64,000 bases of DNA, from NCBI GenBank assembly GCA_038110535.1, contig JAYNJW010000003.1, forward strand, positions 1 through 64,000, read 5' to 3'. A program made the translations under genes and the position numbers. A model generated the notes under the pieces. That model was not told the DNA's origin. It worked only from the letters and a program-made list of their open reading frames with translations, and ran no database searches. This stretch comes from Chordibacter sp038110535 (lineage in GTDB: Bacteria > Verrucomicrobiota > Verrucomicrobiia > Opitutales > Seribacteraceae). Positions 44,735-54,408 of this stretch are shown here, piece after piece (the stretch's first letter is position 1; every line of letters begins with the position of its first letter).

Positions 44735-46256
44735 ATCAAATAACTTGCTCCGCCTACTCTTCTACGCAAGCATTTCTATTACGCTACTCGTTCAAGGATT
44801 TTCAGTATTTAAATACGCTAATTTTATTCTTTTTGATGAATGGCTAGGAAGAGGTCTCTATCCTGGCATAGCATTTTTCCATGGATTTGACTTCTATGAG
44901 CCCAAGAGTGGTCCGCATGTAACTTTATATGGTTGGATGACTGGCTTATTTTATTCTGTGGTTGCAATTTGTGATAACCCTAATAGCGCCGCATGGACTG
45001 CTTTCTCAATCAATGTAACATCATTCTTTTGCGTTTCGTTTCTTATCTTTAGAAAATTACTTTCAAACAAAAGTCTTACTTACTCAGCAATTTCAGCATT
45101 ATGTTTATCTAGTTTTTCTTTCTCCGCTCATCTGCTTGATCCTACAACTGAAGGAATCACAAGGATACATGCCGATCTGCCGGCAATGCTTTTCTTGCTA
45201 CTTGGGATTTTCTTTTTTTTAAAACTCAAGGAAGAGAATAAGGAATCAACGCGTTATCTTTTACTTTGCTCCTTCTCGCTAGTACTTTCTACATGGGCTA
45301 AGCTACCAACACTTTTTGCAATTGGATTTCCGTTTATTCTTTTGATTCTCGATAAAGAATTTTCTAGAGCTCTCAAATATATACTTTACACATCTCTCAT
45401 TATCGGAGTGACCCTTTTTCTATCAGGATTGGCTTATGGTTTTGAGGACATGAAATTCATTCTCTGGGATCATACCGCTCAACACAGCTGGAATGACAGA
45501 AATAATTTATTCAATGGAGAAAAAGCCCCAAATTTCAAACTATCATTTCTTGAAACGATACCCCTTCTTTTGCGCTTCTGCATCATGTATTTAGCTGAAT
45601 ACTACCACTTTGTACTTTCAGCTTTAACTTGCATCTTGGTCTCTTTCTCAACTGCACTTCAACCACTACAGCGATATTTACTTCGCAGCACTGGTTTGTG
45701 TTTTATCCTTCTCATTCCGACCTGTATTGCTGCTCTTGCCCATTTTGGAGGGGTAGAGAACTCACTGCTATTTTGCAATTCAATGGGGATTTTTTGCATG
45801 CTATTTCTTGTGCTCATTATTGTTCAAAACTTCGTTAGTAACTCACTTTCAGGAGTATTTTTTGCATTAGTTGCTTTAGCAATGTCCATACCTGTGGCTA
45901 GAACAACAAAATCCTTCGACCACAATCCGATTGATTCCCCACATATGCAAGCCTACGAATATCTCTCCAAAGGAAACTCCGATGTTTATTTCGGTTGGTA
46001 TCCGATTGCTCATGCTATGGTCGATAAGGTTAATGTAACCTGTACGGAAGTTCCCATTTGGGTATCGATGAATCTTCCTGATGAAATTCATTTTGATTCT
46101 AGTCATTTCCCTGATGGTTCAAAATATTTGGCAACTTGCAAAGTTGGTTACGGGGGTGCTACACTACAATACTATCTTGGACATCTTGAAGAAGTATCAT
46201 CTCCTACCGAACTTTCTAATTGGCGACTTTTTAAAATCTCCGAGAATTCAGACTAA
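44715..46256 (+). CDS. Polytopic GT-C-like membrane protein
   Basis: A 513-residue protein with about 11 membrane segments and a soluble C-terminal region (about 405-513). The first external loop holds LFDEWLGRGLYPG, with the Asp-Glu pair expected of GT-C glycosyltransferases, and TRIHADLPAMLFLLLG later resembles the PMT_2 third segment. No confident family assignment was possible. ATG 44715 overlaps the WecE-like gene by 20 bp. A role in adding the formamido sugar from its lipid carrier would fit the neighbours but is conjecture. Confidence 0.7.
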   Translation: MNFTLNRSNNLLRLLFYASISITLLVQGFSVFKYANFILFDEWLGRGLYPGIAFFHGFDFYEPKSGPHVTLYGWMTGLFYSVVAICDNPNSAAWTAFSINVTSFFCVSFLIFRKLLSNKSLTYSAISALCLSSFSFSAHLLDPTTEGITRIHADLPAMLFLLLGIFFFLKLKEENKESTRYLLLCSFSLVLSTWAKLPTLFAIGFPFILLILDKEFSRALKYILYTSLIIGVTLFLSGLAYGFEDMKFILWDHTAQHSWNDRNNLFNGEKAPNFKLSFLETIPLLLRFCIMYLAEYYHFVLSALTCILVSFSTALQPLQRYLLRSTGLCFILLIPTCIAALAHFGGVENSLLFCNSMGIFCMLFLVLIIVQNFVSNSLSGVFFALVALAMSIPVARTTKSFDHNPIDSPHMQAYEYLSKGNSDVYFGWYPIAHAMVDKVNVTCTEVPIWVSMNLPDEIHFDSSHFPDGSKYLATCKVGYGGATLQYYLGHLEEVSSPTELSNWRLFKISENSD

Positions 46257-46261
46257 ATAGC

Positions 46262-47320
46262 TTGAAAATTTTAATCACTGGTGTTGCTGGATTTGCAGGT
46301 AGCTCAATCTGCGAAAATCTACTGGTCCATCATCCAAATTTTCATTTGTTTGGAGTAGACAATTTATCTCGCAAAGGATCGGAGAATAACCTGACAAAAC
46401 TGGTCGGTCTAGGTCTAGATTTTGTTCGGGCAGACATTCGTTCCCAGTCCGATACTGATGTTCTTCCTCCTGTCGATTGGGTGATCGATTGTGCAGCAAA
46501 TCCATCCGTACTTGCCGGTTTGGACGGGAATTCTTCAAGCAGGCAAGTAATGGAACATAATCTTTTAGGCACAATTAACCTTCTGGAATATTGCAAGAGG
46601 CACAAATCGGGACTCATCTTGTTAAGTACCAGCCGTGTTTATTCCGCTCTTGAATTGGCAAATCTATCAGTTGAATCATCAAAAGATCGTTTTGATCCTC
46701 AACAATCTTCAATTGCTGGGCTATCAGATTTAGGAATTTCTGAAAGTTTTCCGACATCTGCACCTATTTCGCTTTACGGTTCATCCAAACTGGCATCTGA
46801 GCAACTCATTTTAGAATATGGCTATAATTTTGATTTTCCAGTCTGGATTAATCGTTGTGGTGTACTTGCAGGAGCGGGTCAATTTGGCAAAGCGGATCAG
46901 GGAATTTTTTCTTACTGGATTCATTCATTCAAAGAAAAGAACCCTCTTAAATATATAGGATTTGATGGCTCAGGACATCAGGTAAGAGATGCACTACACC
47001 CACGAGACCTTGTTCCCCTACTCTCCCGGCAGTTAATGGAACCGAATTGGGAAGCTCCTAAGATTGTTAATGTTGGCGGGGGTATTGAAAATTCCATGTC
47101 TCTAAAACAATTATCGGAATGGTGTGAGAAGAGATTGGGACCCAATGAAGTCATCCCCTCAGCCGAATCCCGTCCGATGGATGCCCCTTGGATTGTGATG
47201 GATTCTACAGTCGCTCAAAATGCCTGGAATTGGAGTGTGAAAACAAAACTTGAGCAAATCTTGAATGAAATTGCTGACCATGCCGAAAAAAATCCAAATT
47301 GGCTGAGTCTAACCACTTAA
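46262..47320 (+). CDS. NAD-dependent epimerase (CDP-paratose 2-epimerase-like)
   Basis: A 352-residue extended SDR: ITGVAGFAGSSICENL (NAD-binding), VDNLSRKGSENNL as in CDP-tyvelose/paratose epimerases, CAANPSVLAGLDG, LSTSRVYS, catalytic Tyr172 and Lys176 in SLYGSSK, and GHQVRDALHPRDL. It keeps the tyrosine that the related gene at 26177 lacks. Start TTG 46262, five bases after the previous stop. It probably inverts C2 or C4 of a nucleotide-linked deoxyhexose; the exact substrate is open. Confidence 0.87.
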   Translation: MKILITGVAGFAGSSICENLLVHHPNFHLFGVDNLSRKGSENNLTKLVGLGLDFVRADIRSQSDTDVLPPVDWVIDCAANPSVLAGLDGNSSSRQVMEHNLLGTINLLEYCKRHKSGLILLSTSRVYSALELANLSVESSKDRFDPQQSSIAGLSDLGISESFPTSAPISLYGSSKLASEQLILEYGYNFDFPVWINRCGVLAGAGQFGKADQGIFSYWIHSFKEKNPLKYIGFDGSGHQVRDALHPRDLVPLLSRQLMEPNWEAPKIVNVGGGIENSMSLKQLSEWCEKRLGPNEVIPSAESRPMDAPWIVMDSTVAQNAWNWSVKTKLEQILNEIADHAEKNPNWLSLTT

Positions 47321-47330
47321 TTTGTAGAAA

Positions 47331-48434
47331 ATTAAAAGTAATATTCAATTTTGCGATCTTAGCTTATCGGCTGATTCAGAAAATCTGATTTGGAATAAGG
47401 CAAAGGAAGTAGTTCAGAGAAATGCCTACATTTTGGGGGATGAAGTTCATGCATTTGAGAATGAGTTTGCCCAGTACTGTGATACTACCGACTGCATCGG
47501 AGTAGCCACAGGCTGTGATGCTCTTCTCTGGACAATGCAGGCCCTTGGGATAGGAAATGGGGATGAGGTCATTACGGTTGCCAATACTTTTATCGGAACT
47601 ATCCTACCGATCATTAGGGCAGGTGCCACTCCGGTGCTGGTGGATTGCGACACGATCACTCAACAAATTGATCCGCAGGCTGTAAAGGCTGCGATTACGA
47701 GTAAAACTGCTGCCATTGTAGCGGTACATCTTTATGGTAGGTTGGCTCCGATGGACGAACTCATAGCAATTTGCGAGAAAAATGGTTTACTCCTTTTAGA
47801 AGATGCCGCCCAAGCACATGGAGCGAGATACAAAGGCAAAAGAGCTGGTAGTATGGGAAAGGCAGCTGGATTTAGTTTTTATCCAGCAAAAAACCTTGGG
47901 GCTTGGGGCGATGGTGGTGCTGTAACGACTAACGACCGAACGCTGGCAGAAAAGATCGGTAGAATGATAAACTACGGCCAAGTCAAAAAATACCACCACG
48001 CAGAGCTTGGATGGAATAGCCGACTTGATACCTTCCAGGCTGTTGTTTTATCGGAAAAATTAAAGCTTCTCGATCAATGGAATGAAATGCGTCGAATCGC
48101 GGCATCCTGGTACTATCAATTGCTTCAAGACAAAGAGGTTACTACCTATCATGAATCCAGCGAGAACGAAGCCGTACACCACCTTTTCGTGGTTACACTT
48201 AAGAATCGCGAAAAGATTATTGAAAAATTATCAAATGTTGGAATCCCAACCGGGATACACTACCCTGTTCCAATTCATAAGCATGAATGCTTTGCGAACT
48301 ATTCTTTTACACAAGGAAAGTGTTTTCCTGTGGCAGAAGAGCAGGCAACCCAATTGCTCTCTTTACCCATGCATCCTAAACTAAAAGAAAGTGAAGTAGC
48401 AAAGGTTTGTGAAACAATTAAAACCCATATCTAA
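47331..48434 (+). CDS. DegT-family 3-aminotransferase (FdtB/QdtB-like), probable ATT start
   Basis: A PLP aminotransferase of about 367 residues: FCDLSLSADSE and AYILGDEVHAFENEFAQYC at the N-terminus, GVATGCDALLWTMQALGIG, VHLYGRLAPMDEL, EDAAQAHGARYKG, and catalytic Lys187 in FYPAKNLGAWGDGG. This is the pattern of FdtB/QdtB-type dTDP-3-amino-3,6-dideoxyhexose transaminases. The first common start (TTG 47433) begins at GDEVHAF and omits the first helix. The frame opens at 47328, with ATT 47331 and ATT 47343 as candidates. An acyltransferase of the FdtC type follows 2 bp downstream. Confidence 0.88.
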   Translation: MKSNIQFCDLSLSADSENLIWNKAKEVVQRNAYILGDEVHAFENEFAQYCDTTDCIGVATGCDALLWTMQALGIGNGDEVITVANTFIGTILPIIRAGATPVLVDCDTITQQIDPQAVKAAITSKTAAIVAVHLYGRLAPMDELIAICEKNGLLLLEDAAQAHGARYKGKRAGSMGKAAGFSFYPAKNLGAWGDGGAVTTNDRTLAEKIGRMINYGQVKKYHHAELGWNSRLDTFQAVVLSEKLKLLDQWNEMRRIAASWYYQLLQDKEVTTYHESSENEAVHHLFVVTLKNREKIIEKLSNVGIPTGIHYPVPIHKHECFANYSFTQGKCFPVAEEQATQLLSLPMHPKLKESEVAKVCETIKTHI

Positions 48435-48436
48435 AT

Positions 48437-48901
48437 TTGAATAGAACTCCGAAAATTTTAAAGGCGGGCATTGTTGATGTAAAATTCGGACATGGTGTCA
48501 AAGTTGTCGAACCATGCAATTTGTATGGTTGTCAAATTGGCGACGGATCTTTCATTGGCCCTTTCGTTGAAATACAGTCAAAGGCTGTAATTGGAAAAAA
48601 TTGTCGTATACAGTCTCATTCATTTATTTGTTCGCTAGTTGAGCTTGGTGATTCTTGTTTCATTGGTCATGGCGTAACCTTTACTAACGATGTTTTTAAA
48701 AGCGGAACACCTTCACCTAACCCCAATGATTGGCTGCCAACCATCGTTGGCCAAAATGTTTCAATCGGATCAGGATCTACTCTACTACCCGTAAAAATTG
48801 CTGATGGGATTATCATAGGTGCCGGTGCAGTCGTAACCAAAGATCTAACAATAAAAGGCATTTACGCGGGAAATCCAGCCAAACTATTAAGAAAGCTTTG
48901 A
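48437..48901 (+). CDS. Hexapeptide-repeat N-acyltransferase (FdtC/QdtC-like)
   Basis: A 154-residue left-handed beta-helix acyltransferase: IGDGSFIGPFVEIQSKAVIG, RIQSHSFICSLVELGDSCFI, GHGVTFTNDVFKSG, VSIGSGSTLLPVKIADG and GIYAGNPAKLLRKL. Length and motifs match dTDP-3-amino-sugar N-acetyltransferases such as FdtC, and it immediately follows an FdtB-like aminotransferase. It would acetylate the 3-amino group with acetyl-CoA. WbpD-type enzymes on UDP-uronic acids are a possible alternative, given the Gfo/Idh gene at 51443. TTG start; the end is in a TTGA overlap. Confidence 0.87.
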   Translation: MNRTPKILKAGIVDVKFGHGVKVVEPCNLYGCQIGDGSFIGPFVEIQSKAVIGKNCRIQSHSFICSLVELGDSCFIGHGVTFTNDVFKSGTPSPNPNDWLPTIVGQNVSIGSGSTLLPVKIADGIIIGAGAVVTKDLTIKGIYAGNPAKLLRKL

Positions 48902-49704
48902 GCGATATTATCACAACTTCATCAAAGGAATATATTGACAAACTAATAAGTTCAATCCCATCAAAACCAATTGGCGAAAGAATTACTTACAGGGGTTATT
49001 CAATTCTTGTAACCATGCCTTGCTGGAACGAAGAAGGTAAGATTGGTCCCGGCGTCCAAGCAGTACCCAAAGATCTTGTCGATACAACATGTGTAGTTGA
49101 CAACGGATCTTTTGATAATACGAGGACGGAAGCACAAGATGCTGGAGCATTGGTGATTTCTCACCCAATTAATCTTGGTGCTGGTGGAGGTATTAGAACA
49201 GGTTTAGAATTTGGTTACCAAAATAAGTTCGATTTCTTAGCGGTTTTAGCAGGAGACAATCAAGATGAGCCCAAAGATCTATACCGTGCAGCAGACAAAT
49301 TAATCGATGAAGAATTAGATTATGTACAAGGATCGAGGTGGGTCGACGAGGGCAAACGAGAAAATATGACCCTGTCTAGAACAATCCTTACATGGTTATA
49401 CTCCCTACTCTTTCGCATCCTATTTAGGACTAAAATAACCGATGCCACCAATGGCTTTCGAATTTTCAGAAGAGAAATTCTAGAAAATCCAAATTTAAAT
49501 CTTTGGCAAAATTGGTTATTACAATACGAAATGGAACCTTACCTTCTTATACAAACCTGTAGGTCGGGCTATAAAGTTGGAGAAGTCCCAGTTACCAAGC
49601 GTTACCATAATGATATGAAAGACAACACCAAGATGGTTCCGTTTAAAAGTTGGTGGTCCATTCTAAGACCATTGTTTTTGATCAGCCTAAAACTCAAAAA
49701 ATAA
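48898..49704 (+). CDS. DPM1-like family 2 glycosyltransferase
   Basis: A 268-residue GT2 enzyme: SILVTMPCWNEEGKIG, TCVVDNGSFDNT, LGAGGGIRTGLEFGYQ, the metal-binding LAGDNQDEPKDL and DATNGFRIFRREIL, the layout of dolichyl/polyprenyl-phosphate sugar synthases. The C-terminus (WWSILRPLFLISLKL) is weakly hydrophobic, without clear membrane anchors. It would supply a polyprenyl-phosphate sugar for the GT-C proteins nearby, the next gene being one of them. TTG 48898 is in a TTGA overlap. Confidence 0.87.
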   Translation: MSDIITTSSKEYIDKLISSIPSKPIGERITYRGYSILVTMPCWNEEGKIGPGVQAVPKDLVDTTCVVDNGSFDNTRTEAQDAGALVISHPINLGAGGGIRTGLEFGYQNKFDFLAVLAGDNQDEPKDLYRAADKLIDEELDYVQGSRWVDEGKRENMTLSRTILTWLYSLLFRILFRTKITDATNGFRIFRREILENPNLNLWQNWLLQYEMEPYLLIQTCRSGYKVGEVPVTKRYHNDMKDNTKMVPFKSWWSILRPLFLISLKLKK

Positions 49705-49708
49705 ATAT

Positions 49709-51462
49709 TTGATTAGAGCGAACAAAGTAGTTGCTTTAATTCTGTTAATTTTAGCAACATCTTTAGTCTGCTTCGAGATTATCTTAGTCGACTATGGATT
49801 TGATTTAGTGGACGAAGGTTGGCACTACAGTAAGTTCACGTATCCCGATGAAGTTAAAGCAAGTGTTTTAAAGGACCATTTGTATAGTGGGATTTTATTC
49901 AAGGCATTGAATTATGATTTACCAAAATTTCGATTGTTCAATATTGGCATAATGATACTTTCCTCATTAATACTGTCGATAGGGTGTATAAAATTAATAG
50001 AAATAAAATCACATAATATTGAAAATAAAAAGTTTTTTTTCATAGTAATATATTCAACAATTATAATATTTCAAATGCCCAGTATTTGGTGTGAAAGGAG
50101 CCTTGCATATAATCAATTATCTTCAAATTTATCACAAATCTGCTTAGGTTTATTTCTTATATCTTATTTAAATTCTAAAAATTCTTCTTTATTATACTTT
50201 TTAACAGGTTCAATGGTTTCTTTTTTATTCCTCCTGAGGCCTCCTTCAGGAGTATCAATAAGTATAATATTAATTATACTTTTCTTACTTTTAGATAGAA
50301 ATTTGAATAAATTTATTTTTTTTATAAAGTTTTCGATTATTGGTTTCTTTACTTTTTTGTTTTTTACTTTTCATTTATTGAAACTCCCTACCAATATTTA
50401 AAGAGTATAGAAATGGGAATGATGTTCGAAAAAGATCTATATAACTGCCATAGCCTTAAAACATTTTATCGATATTTCATGGAAATCTATGTAAACTTTA
50501 AGTTTGCAATAGGATTTAATAAGTTTGTTCTAATTACAACTTTCTTATTTTCAATATTTTTACCAAATAGATTTCGAATTATAACTATTTTTTCACTAAT
50601 TATAACACTTTGGAAGTTTTACTCGATCGGTGATTTGAATGGAGGTCATGGATCCCTTGAGCAATACATATGGAGATTTTATTTTAGCGTCATCCCAGTT
50701 ATTTTAATTCCTATCGGAATTGCATTTGCTAAAAAAGTTTTAAACCTTGAAACATCGGAACTAAAGAGATGTATCGCCATTTCTTTCCTTTTTTTATTAA
50801 TGCCTATCTTTCTAGCATTTGGAACACACGCACCACTAACATTTAATATGAACTTTTATGCATGTTTTTTCTTATTTGGAATTTTGTTTTTTTTAATAAA
50901 GACCTGCTCAAATATTTCAAATAATATATCTTTGTTTTTGCTTGCTTTATTATTAAGCATTGGCCCATCATTTGCTTCTATTAATGGAAGATTTAATAAA
51001 AATTTTTACAGCTTAAATTCTTTGTCTTCATCTCCACTAAATGAATGTGTAAATGAAATCGATTTAGAAAACTCTAGGATATATGTATCTAATAACCTTA
51101 AAAATGTTTTAATTAAACTTAAATTAATTTTTTCTGAAATAAATCTATCGAACACTAAATATTGTTTAAATTTTGATGCACCAGGTTGGACTTTTTTGCT
51201 TGGTTTACCTCCTCACCCTATCCAACCATGGACATTGTTTTCTAAAGGAAACTTCACTTTGAAGAATTTAGACAGTGATTCTTTTCATAGAAGTACTATA
51301 ATTTTACGCAAAGGTGGAAAATCATTGATTCAAATTCAAAATATTTACCCTGAATTCGAAAACTCTCATCGACTGCATGGTGAAGTTGAGGTAACTTACG
51401 ATGATATAATACATCATAGTATACAAGTCTACGCACCTAGAAATGAATCAAAAAGTAATTAA
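49709..51462 (+). pseudogene. GT-C-like membrane glycosyltransferase gene broken by a frameshift near 50390
   Basis: One membrane-protein gene split into two phases. The 5' part (TTG 49709 to TAA 50399-50401, 230 codons) has DYGFDLVDEGWHYSKF, an acidic GT-C loop, then membrane segments. The 3' part continues from 50413 (349 codons), and its frame is open far upstream, reading FIETPYQYLKSIEMG across the 5' stop. The region is rich in T-runs (for example 50326-50333), so one indel, real or a sequencing error, explains the break. It is much more AT-rich than its neighbours. A combined product would be about 580 residues. Confidence 0.72.
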
Positions 51463-52474
51463 ACTTGGTTTAATTGGTGCAGGAAGATGGGGACCAAACC
51501 TTATCGGTTCCCTAAGGCGAATTGAGGGAGTTCAAATTGAACATATTGCCGACAAAAGCCAAGAAGCTATCCAAAATATAGAGAAGAGATTTGATAACAT
51601 CATACCTCACAAAGATCCTCAAACCATAATTAAACAAAATGATTTGGATGCAGTCCTGATTGCAACTCCGGTGGACACCCACTTATCTTTGGTTGAACAA
51701 GTTCTCCAAAGCGGCAAAAATGTTTTTGTAGAAAAGCCTTTCGGCAAGTCCGTTGAAAAATGCAAATCACTCTGTGATCTTGCCAAAAGAAATGATCTGC
51801 AAATCATGGTTGGTCATGTATTTCTTTTCAATGCCTCAATTTTGGCCCTGAAAAATATTATTGATTCTGGAGAACTGGGCAAAGTCATGCATCTCGAGGC
51901 CCACAGAACAAACCTTGGGCCTGTCAGAAAAGATGTAAATGCGGTTTGGGATCTGACTTCACATGACTTATCCATTTTTGACTTTCTCCTAGATGATTTA
52001 CCTAAATCAGTGAGTTGCATAGGTTCAAGTAAGTTGGACGGGAAAGTTGAAGATACCTCCTACACTACTTTTAAATATTCAAACAATATCTTAGCTCATG
52101 CTCATGCAAGTTGGTTGAACCCTCGGAAAGTTAGACAGATAACTGTAATAGGTGATAAAAAGATGGCAATTTGGGATGATTTAAATTTGGAACACCCCAT
52201 AACCATTTATGATTCATCTATCGGCTTTGAGCAATCTTACTACTCAGATTCCTTTGCATCACACCGACTTTCCTACAACCGTGGGTCTGTTGTCTTGCCT
52301 GCAATTTCTACAAACGAACCCTTGCTTCAAGAAATGAATCATTTTGTAGAAGTAATAAATAAGAATGTGAAAAATCGATGCTCTGGAAAATATGCAACAG
52401 AAGTAGTAAAGTCTCTTGTTCATGCGGACCAATCTCTTATAGCAGACGGGAAATTCGTTAAAATCAAAAGATAA
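51443..52474 (+). CDS. Gfo/Idh/MocA-family NAD(P)-dependent sugar oxidoreductase
   Basis: A 343-residue dehydrogenase: LGLIGAGRWGPNLIGSL (dinucleotide binding), VLIATPVDTHLSLVEQ, the catalytic-region signature NVFVEKPFGKS and, further on, VGHVFLFN and DLTSHDLSIFDFLL with the active-site His. Homologues of this WbpB/WlbA type oxidise C3 of UDP-uronic acids before amination, which could link it to the aminotransferase and acyltransferase at 47331-48901; this is speculative. ATG 51443 overlaps the broken GT-C gene by 20 bp. Confidence 0.9.
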   Translation: MNQKVIKLGLIGAGRWGPNLIGSLRRIEGVQIEHIADKSQEAIQNIEKRFDNIIPHKDPQTIIKQNDLDAVLIATPVDTHLSLVEQVLQSGKNVFVEKPFGKSVEKCKSLCDLAKRNDLQIMVGHVFLFNASILALKNIIDSGELGKVMHLEAHRTNLGPVRKDVNAVWDLTSHDLSIFDFLLDDLPKSVSCIGSSKLDGKVEDTSYTTFKYSNNILAHAHASWLNPRKVRQITVIGDKKMAIWDDLNLEHPITIYDSSIGFEQSYYSDSFASHRLSYNRGSVVLPAISTNEPLLQEMNHFVEVINKNVKNRCSGKYATEVVKSLVHADQSLIADGKFVKIKR

Positions 52475-54408
52475 TCGAAAAAAGCACCTACAGCATCAGA
52501 TCATTAGGATTTTTCCTGTCTCTGCCTTGGTGGGCATTAGTCTTTTTCACAATCGAGTCTGCCCTGCTTAGAAGCAAAAATCCAGAATGGTTCAATTTGT
52601 ATTCTTCTTCAAAGATCATTTTCATTTCCTTATCTGCCTTTTTTTGCCTTATCGTTTTTCTTGCACGCAAGAAGATACCAATCGCAGATCGTTGCAAACT
52701 TATCTGGGAAAAGCTCGCCTCGCATTACCTGCTAATTTTTTTAATAACAGCATCATTATCCTCAATTTTTGTGGTTCGAGAAGGTGTTGTTGTAGGCGAA
52801 GACATCAGCGGCCAAGTGAAGTCATCCCTACAATGGATCGAAGGTAAGGTGTCCTCTCCCAATTTTTTACTTAGACCCGCCCAAAACGACCTATCTCAAA
52901 ATGCAATTAATTGGAATTTGCGCCCCCCGGGAGCCGCTTTACTTCCAATTCCTGGAATGTTGATTGGTCTATCACTTGGCCATTCGATTCAATTAGCTTT
53001 ATTTATATGTTCAATTGCTGGAGGGCTTGGTTGGCTTTATCTTTTTAGCAAATCGGGGATTCACCAACAAGTTCTCTTGATAATTTCTATTCTTTTTGGA
53101 CTGATGGCCAGCAATTACGTTTCCCATTTCTCGACTACCAACATTATACTTTTTGCTTTGGTTCCATGGTTTTTGATCTGGCTACTAACATTGAGTAACT
53201 CCATCAGCATCCATGGATTCTCCGGTAAAAGCTACTTAAAGGTAGGTTTTTTTCTTTTGTGCCTTGGAACCTTTTGCTGGGTGAAATTGTCCGGCATGAT
53301 TGCTGCTGGAACCATTGGTGCGGTATTGCTTTTTATTATTTTGCTCAAGATTCGCAAAAGACATAAAACAACTCTTGTATTCGGGCTTTTAGGGATTTCC
53401 TTTTGGCTGCCGTTTGCAGGATTGGAAAGAGTTAATTTTATATTTTCAGGAAAAACTGCTGACCAAGCCTACAAGCAGGCAGTCAGTAGTGTTGAAGCAC
53501 CATTGACTGGCGAACATTGGATGGAGAGTACGCAAGGAAGATGGTTACTCTGGAGCATTGTAGCTGCACCAGGATACTCATTGCCTACAAAAAGCATTGC
53601 CATGGGTATTCGAGATTTGGGAAAACAATTTCAAGGTTTTCGAGATTGGATGTTTGAGAGAAAAATAAATGATCATGTTTTGTTAGCCGGTATATTCAGC
53701 ATTTTTTTAACTCTACTTCTGCTCTTTGAAGGAATCTCTGCCTTTCGGATGCTTGATCTCAATTTTAGAATAATTACTTTATGTTTTTGTGTCCTTCCAT
53801 TCGTTGGCTTGGCTATCTTGTCCTTTCGTTTCCAATGGAATTATCTAATGTATCATTCACATACATTTGAATTTTGGTTAGTATTCACAATTCCAACCCT
53901 AGTAATTCTATCGAAGGCGAAATACATAGGCGTACGAACCTTATGTTTAAGTGGCATTTTGCTTGCCTTTCCTATTTATAAACATTCTCAGTCACTTGCC
54001 TATCAATTTTCCCCTGTAAGTAAACCTCAGATATCAGAAACAGAATCCTCGAGGGGGCTTTCTCAAAGTAGGTTTTCCGGTGCCATTCAATTCATTGAGG
54101 AAGATTCCATAAGTGCACTAGATATCTTATTTTTTTTACCAGCGGGAGACTCAGCCGACCTAGTGCTCCGAACCAAAATGCGCACCCTATCCACCCATTT
54201 CTCCGGCGGCAATTTCCCCAATTCCAATCAGTTCAAAAGTTCTTGCGAGCTGAATCTTTACTGTGCCTATGATTCTTCACTTTCTGAAAATCATCCATTC
54301 ATGGAAGCACTCCATTCAAAATTCCCGCAGGCAGAAAGTCGTTACATTATCTACTCAGAAGATGTGACAGTTTGTAAAATAAGGCTTGTTCCCGCAAATA
54401 ATGGATAA
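52471..54408 (+). CDS. Polytopic GT-C-like membrane protein, probable ATA start
   Basis: About 645 residues with about 12 membrane segments and a soluble C-terminal region. The loop VVGEDISGQVKSSLQWIEG, followed by NWNLRPPGAALLPIPG, resembles the acidic loop and second segment of GT-C enzymes. The first usual start is TTG 52597, but the same frame is open from 52462 and encodes a full extra membrane segment (GFFLSLPWWALVFFTIESAL). ATA 52471, overlapping the previous stop as ATAA, is the likely start; otherwise a 122-bp gap would stand out in this operon. Confidence 0.72.
   Translation: MIEKSTYSIRSLGFFLSLPWWALVFFTIESALLRSKNPEWFNLYSSSKIIFISLSAFFCLIVFLARKKIPIADRCKLIWEKLASHYLLIFLITASLSSIFVVREGVVVGEDISGQVKSSLQWIEGKVSSPNFLLRPAQNDLSQNAINWNLRPPGAALLPIPGMLIGLSLGHSIQLALFICSIAGGLGWLYLFSKSGIHQQVLLIISILFGLMASNYVSHFSTTNIILFALVPWFLIWLLTLSNSISIHGFSGKSYLKVGFFLLCLGTFCWVKLSGMIAAGTIGAVLLFIILLKIRKRHKTTLVFGLLGISFWLPFAGLERVNFIFSGKTADQAYKQAVSSVEAPLTGEHWMESTQGRWLLWSIVAAPGYSLPTKSIAMGIRDLGKQFQGFRDWMFERKINDHVLLAGIFSIFLTLLLLFEGISAFRMLDLNFRIITLCFCVLPFVGLAILSFRFQWNYLMYHSHTFEFWLVFTIPTLVILSKAKYIGVRTLCLSGILLAFPIYKHSQSLAYQFSPVSKPQISETESSRGLSQSRFSGAIQFIEEDSISALDILFFLPAGDSADLVLRTKMRTLSTHFSGGNFPNSNQFKSSCELNLYCAYDSSLSENHPFMEALHSKFPQAESRYIIYSEDVTVCKIRLVPANNG

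Noticed and set aside
50413..51462. Separate membrane-protein gene starting at ATG 50413
   Set aside because: Its frame is open well upstream and continues the preceding membrane protein, so a frameshift in one gene explains it better.
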